Source: Medicago truncatula
Taxonomy: Eukaryota > Streptophyta > Magnoliopsida > Fabales > Fabaceae
DNA: 64,000 bases
Assembly (NCBI RefSeq): GCF_003473485.1
Contig: NC_053042.1
Span: 50,865,762-50,929,761 of the forward strand
Direction: 5' to 3'
Positions 60,144 to 64,000 of the stretch are shown here, in pieces. Every line of letters starts with the position of its first letter. Positions within the stretch are counted from its first letter, which is position 1. The position numbers and the translations under genes were made by a program. The notes below the pieces were generated by a model. The model did not search any database. It was not told the origin of the DNA and saw only the letters and a list, made by a program, of their open reading frames with translations.

Positions 60144-63100
60144 TCAAGGTGCTGGAGGTGACAAGAAATTGTTTCCGGAAGTTCTGTTGGTAAATATATG
60201 CATAAGTCAGAAAGCCAACAATTGTAGAACTCATGATGGCAAGGTGAAAAGGTTTACTTATTTACCTGATGCTCAGTCCTGGTTTAAGGAGATTTGCCGG
60301 AATTTGACCAGTTAAATTGTTGTTTTGTAAAAATCTGCTTACAACAAAATACCACGAATCAATTATCGTGAAACTTAATTAGTTATTAACAATTTCAGCT
60401 CTGATGCTCCCTAATTTAAACAAGTATGGTAAGATTATATGTATCACTCATATAATGATACAGTACATAATAATCATAATGTATAAGTAGCTTCCGGCCA
60501 CAATCACTTACACTTCTTTTAAGCTGCTGATGTTCCCTAGGGATGAGGGAATCTCTCCACTGAATTGATTCTCTTCCAAGTGCCTTAAAACACAATAACA
60601 ATATTCAAATACAGAACTCCATGAATATATTTATGTCAGATTTTAAACATTTAGATGTGCTATAAAACACTACTGTAGAAGTTACTTGATGACAAAAAGA
60701 AGAGTTGACTAGAATATGTGTTTTCATTGAATGAAAAAATTGTAAACTGGCAACATTCAACAATGTTATTAAAAATGTGCTACGAAGATAAACCATCATA
60801 GAAAAACTTACAATGTCTCCAACATCGTTAGTGAACTGAGGTTAGGGATCTGTCCAGACAAACTGTTATTCCCAAGCCAGCTGCAAAGAAGAAATACCTT
60901 AAGGATCAAAAAAATTAAATATTACATTTCATGAACCGATATGTTTCAACCTGAGAACCTACATGTTAGTGAGAGCTGTCATATTGGCAACAAAAGACGA
61001 TAAAGATCCTGAAAGATCCATACTTGTCAAATTTCTGAAAACAACAGGAAATCATGAGTAAGCAATTCATTTAGACAGCACATATAAAATTGAAAGGGAG
61101 CATACACTAATAACTAACTACTCAAATCTGAGCTTACAAAGTCACTATACGGATACGGAGCCCTTCGGAGCATGTGATACCGGTCCATGAGTATTGCCGA
61201 GGCACGCAAGGATCACCACTCCAATCAAGTGGAGGATTTCGGAGGCTCTCTTTTACCCTTTGCAAAGCAATAACTGTCAAGAAGAGAATGTTTCCAATAT
61301 CAAAACCTCGCATGTTCACGATTAAACAAGCAAAGAAACAAGGAATCATAAGCCATACCGTCTCGAGTGGAAGTTCTTCCTCCAAGAGACAGCACATTAA
61401 AGACTTCGCCGGCATTAATTAAGGGGCCCAAGGATGAACTAGCAGATGGAGTCAAAGTTATTGTTGTAGGACCAGAAAGAGGCCATTGGTTGGCAAAGAC
61501 AACAACGCCTGAAGCGATCGCATTCAAATCACGGTAATAATGCACACCATTTACACTTATGTTAAAAATTCTTGATCCAGCAGTGTTGTCAGCAAAGTAT
61601 AGAGCGATGTAGTATTTGGAGCTTGGAAGTGACGCGGTAGGCCATCTCAATTCCAAGGATTCTAATTGTTCAGATCCTAGATGTGTTTCAAATACTTTTG
61701 AAGGTGGAAGATTCCAAAAGCCAGAAACAGAAACATTCTCAGTGTTTGCTTTGGTTGAATTACTCTGTCCAAATGGCTCCCAGATACGGTCAAACTGATC
61801 ATCAGGATATCTGATAACAAATAATCATAAACCCAAAATTAGAGGTTACTAAAAAAGATGAACAAGGAAATGATTTTTTTTTTTTTTTTTGAGGAAAAAC
61901 AAGGAAATTAAGCTATGTAATGTAAATTTAATACAACTTAAACATTTAAACTTCTAATATTATGTTATGAAATTAATTAATCCATATAATCCTCTTCAAA
62001 TATCTCATATGCTGTAACAATATAAAACATTTTTTTAACAAAAATTAAGCGTGATTTAAGTATTATATATGATTATTTATCATGTTTTTATTTCAATTTA
62101 AAAAAATGTATTTTATAGTGTCCGTACTTTAAAAAAGAAAATTAAACCCTACCCTCTCTTCCCCTTCTAAATCCCCCATCCAAACACACCCTTAGACTCT
62201 ATTCTTAAGGATGCTATTATGCTGAAATAAGCTGAAAACCACTAATGAACATGTCATAAGTTGCTTCTATAAGCTCTCCCAAATAGTCACACAACAAATA
62301 AGCTCATATTAGTCAATTCAAACATGGTCTTAGTCACGTCTAAAGATTTTATCCCTGAAATTGATAAATTTTAAAAGGGTCTCGAAACTGAAGATCCTCA
62401 ATCATGTAACCCTCCCTTAAAAGCTAGTTATTATCAAGGGAGAAGAACCAAGCCACTTAAATTCTCCACCGAGCATCCCATTCTACTTGATTAGATTTAG
62501 GAATTATACCCAAGCACCTATCAGAATCATTTCGTTAATTTTAGAAATTAAACTATCAATTTCAAGTCAAAATACTCTATTAGGTTAGAATATAATTAGT
62601 TGAGGAGAATTTCATGGTAAAACACTAAAAAAGAATAGCATAGGATAGGACAACAAAAACTTAGGAAATTTTACAGATACAGTATAACCACAACTAAATG
62701 ATAATGATCTATATTCTATATATCTACCAAGTACCAACCAAATAAAGATTAATATCATCAAAACTTGACAAAAGTTGAAGAAAACAGTGTCCAAGTCCAA
62801 CTAACCTTATGCTTGGTCCGGAGTAACCAAAGCTATTTCTAGCAACCAAACCAATAGCAAAGTTGTTAAAATCAGTGGTATTATACAAGGAATCTCCAAG
62901 AATCAAAAACTCCAAAGCAGAAACAAACGGGTCAGAATCCGTATAACTATTCGACCCGATACAAAAACTCATAAACTTCCCCACAGCCAAAAATACCCCT
63001 TCATAAAAACTCGAGTTTCCATTAGCATAATCCACCGTAGTATTCACCACACTCCATAACGTTCCATCAATGATCTGATCAAACACCGGCGGCGTAGGAT

Positions 63101-63422
63101 GATCAACACCGTTGACTCCACCGTAGAAATAAGTAGTACGTATCATATATTTTGCACCGCGATACACAGGAATATTGTAGCAGTGTTTTTTAACTTGGAG
63201 AGGGAATGAACGAAGGGTTTTGAGAGTTGGGAGAAGGACTTGGGTGGTTATGTTTTTGGGTGTGCCGGTGGTGATGAAGTTTGAATCGGGAAGCCATGTA
63301 CGGTTGTTGATTTGGGTTGTTGTGAGGGTGCCGCAGTTGATGAGGAAGCCTTTGGGGGGTGTTTGAGAAAAAGAGGGGGTGTGGAAAGAGATGAAGAGAA
63401 GGAGGAAGAAGAGGATGGACAT
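60144..63422 (-). CDS. Malectin-like/LRR protein without kinase (At3g05990/RLP4-like)
   Basis: Secreted or cell-surface protein of 508 aa in eight exons: 63422-62806, 61810-61359, 61273-61138, 61034-60963, 60880-60812, 60583-60512, 60334-60266, 60183-60144. All junctions are GT-AG and in frame. Residues 1-19 are a signal peptide. A malectin-like (di-glucose-binding) domain fills about 24-355, with INCG near the start and [20 protein letters not shown] in its second half. An LRR N-cap ([20 protein letters not shown]) is followed by four or five short LRRs, each on a 69- or 72-bp phase-2 exon (for example [32 protein letters not shown]). The chain ends FLSPPAP, with no transmembrane helix and no kinase. 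This is the architecture of the Arabidopsis LRR-malectin family of At3g05990 and At1g25570. Ligand and partner are unknown. Confidence 0.92.
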
Positions 63423-64000
63423 GGTTGAAAATTTTGGAGAATAAAGAGTAATAGTAAGTTAAGTTTGTTATGAAAAGGTGTTGAGGAAAGAGAATTTGGA
63501 GAAGGAGTGGGAGGGAGGGAAGAAGGAAGGAAAGAAAAGAATAATTAATGATGACGCGGGAAACTAACTGGTCAGAACAAAGACAGGTTCAAAGGACAGA
63601 ACAGAATTGGTTTTTCATTGTTGCTTTGATTTTGTTTGATTTGGTTACCGTTGGTTGGGTTGGGTTGGGTTGAAGGGTGATGAAGGACGGCATTTATTTT
63701 AGTGGGATGGGCAAAGACTAGTTCACTTTGACTTTTGCTTGTTTGATTTGGTTGGCACTTGGCAGCTACTACTACTACTACTATTTTCCATTTTATAATC
63801 ATTGTCAATTGTCAACAGTGAGTGCATTTTTAATGACAACAATAGGATAGTGACAATGACAATAGAATTTGTCTAGTAATTTAGAATTAGACTAATCCCT
63901 CAACAATGGCTAACCTAACCGTGTGTAGATGGAGATTGTTGACATTTTTTTGTTAATAATAATATTTCCTTTTGTAGATGATGAATCTCTAGATCAAATT
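63423..64000. promoter_or_regulatory. Upstream region of the malectin-LRR gene
   Basis: Includes a CT/GA-rich leader-like stretch (63490-63540) and TTTGACTTTTG near 63727, a W-box core. A (CTA)n run lies at 63767-63782. No further gene is seen to the window edge. Confidence 0.4.

Noticed and set aside
1..64000. A biosynthetic, immune or other functional gene cluster
   Set aside because: The six genes belong to unrelated, single-copy-looking families separated by repeats; nothing links them.

Overview
This 64-kb window is AT-rich plant nuclear DNA, most likely from a temperate legume of the Medicago/Trifolium/Pisum group. The evidence is six spliced or single-exon plant-type genes, long introns with GT-AG junctions, and a repeat load of legume-like elements: a long Ogre-like LTR, a tRNA-derived SINE, and Stowaway, Tourist and Mutator-type MITEs. 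The species assignment is an inference. No bacterial, organellar or viral gene cluster was seen, and no CRISPR array, rRNA gene or intact tRNA gene.

Layout. 1-8 kb is repeat-rich and gene-free: a 3.5-kb solo LTR (317-3847) with a perfect target-site duplication, a Tourist MITE and SINE-like scraps. 8.1-13.7 kb (+) holds a five-exon sugar/H+ symporter of the STP family, split by a 3-kb intron carrying a Mutator-like element. 13.7-19.4 kb is intergenic with a textbook SINE, an inverted MITE pair and a MITE nested in a larger element. 19.4-20.7 kb (+) is a two-exon GPI-anchored stellacyanin-type phytocyanin. 23.5-32.6 kb (-) is a 23-exon peroxisomal long-chain acyl-CoA synthetase (LACS6-like, PTS2 signal). 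36.7-42.2 kb (-) is a six-exon cyclin T. 43-57 kb is a gene desert with a tandemly duplicated gene fragment (45.4-47.3 kb), a possible Helitron end near 51.03 kb and an LTR-like block (55.8-56.8 kb). 57.5-58.3 kb (+) is a single-exon DUF1645 protein. 60.1-63.4 kb (-) is an eight-exon malectin-like/LRR protein without a kinase domain.

I rebuilt the exon structures by hand. All five multi-exon models keep reading frame across every junction: STP 523 aa, phytocyanin 185 aa, LACS 697 aa, cyclin T 372 aa, malectin-LRR 508 aa. The genes are functionally unrelated neighbours (sugar uptake, cell-surface copper protein, fatty-acid activation for beta-oxidation, transcription elongation, unknown stress-type protein, cell-surface LRR protein). 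Nothing suggests a pathway cluster.

I found no convincing undescribed biological system. The most informative observations are the dated or nested transposon insertions, a GC-AG intron in the LACS gene, a two-and-a-fraction tandem array of an unidentified coding fragment, and a duplicated W-box-containing 16-mer upstream of the phytocyanin gene.
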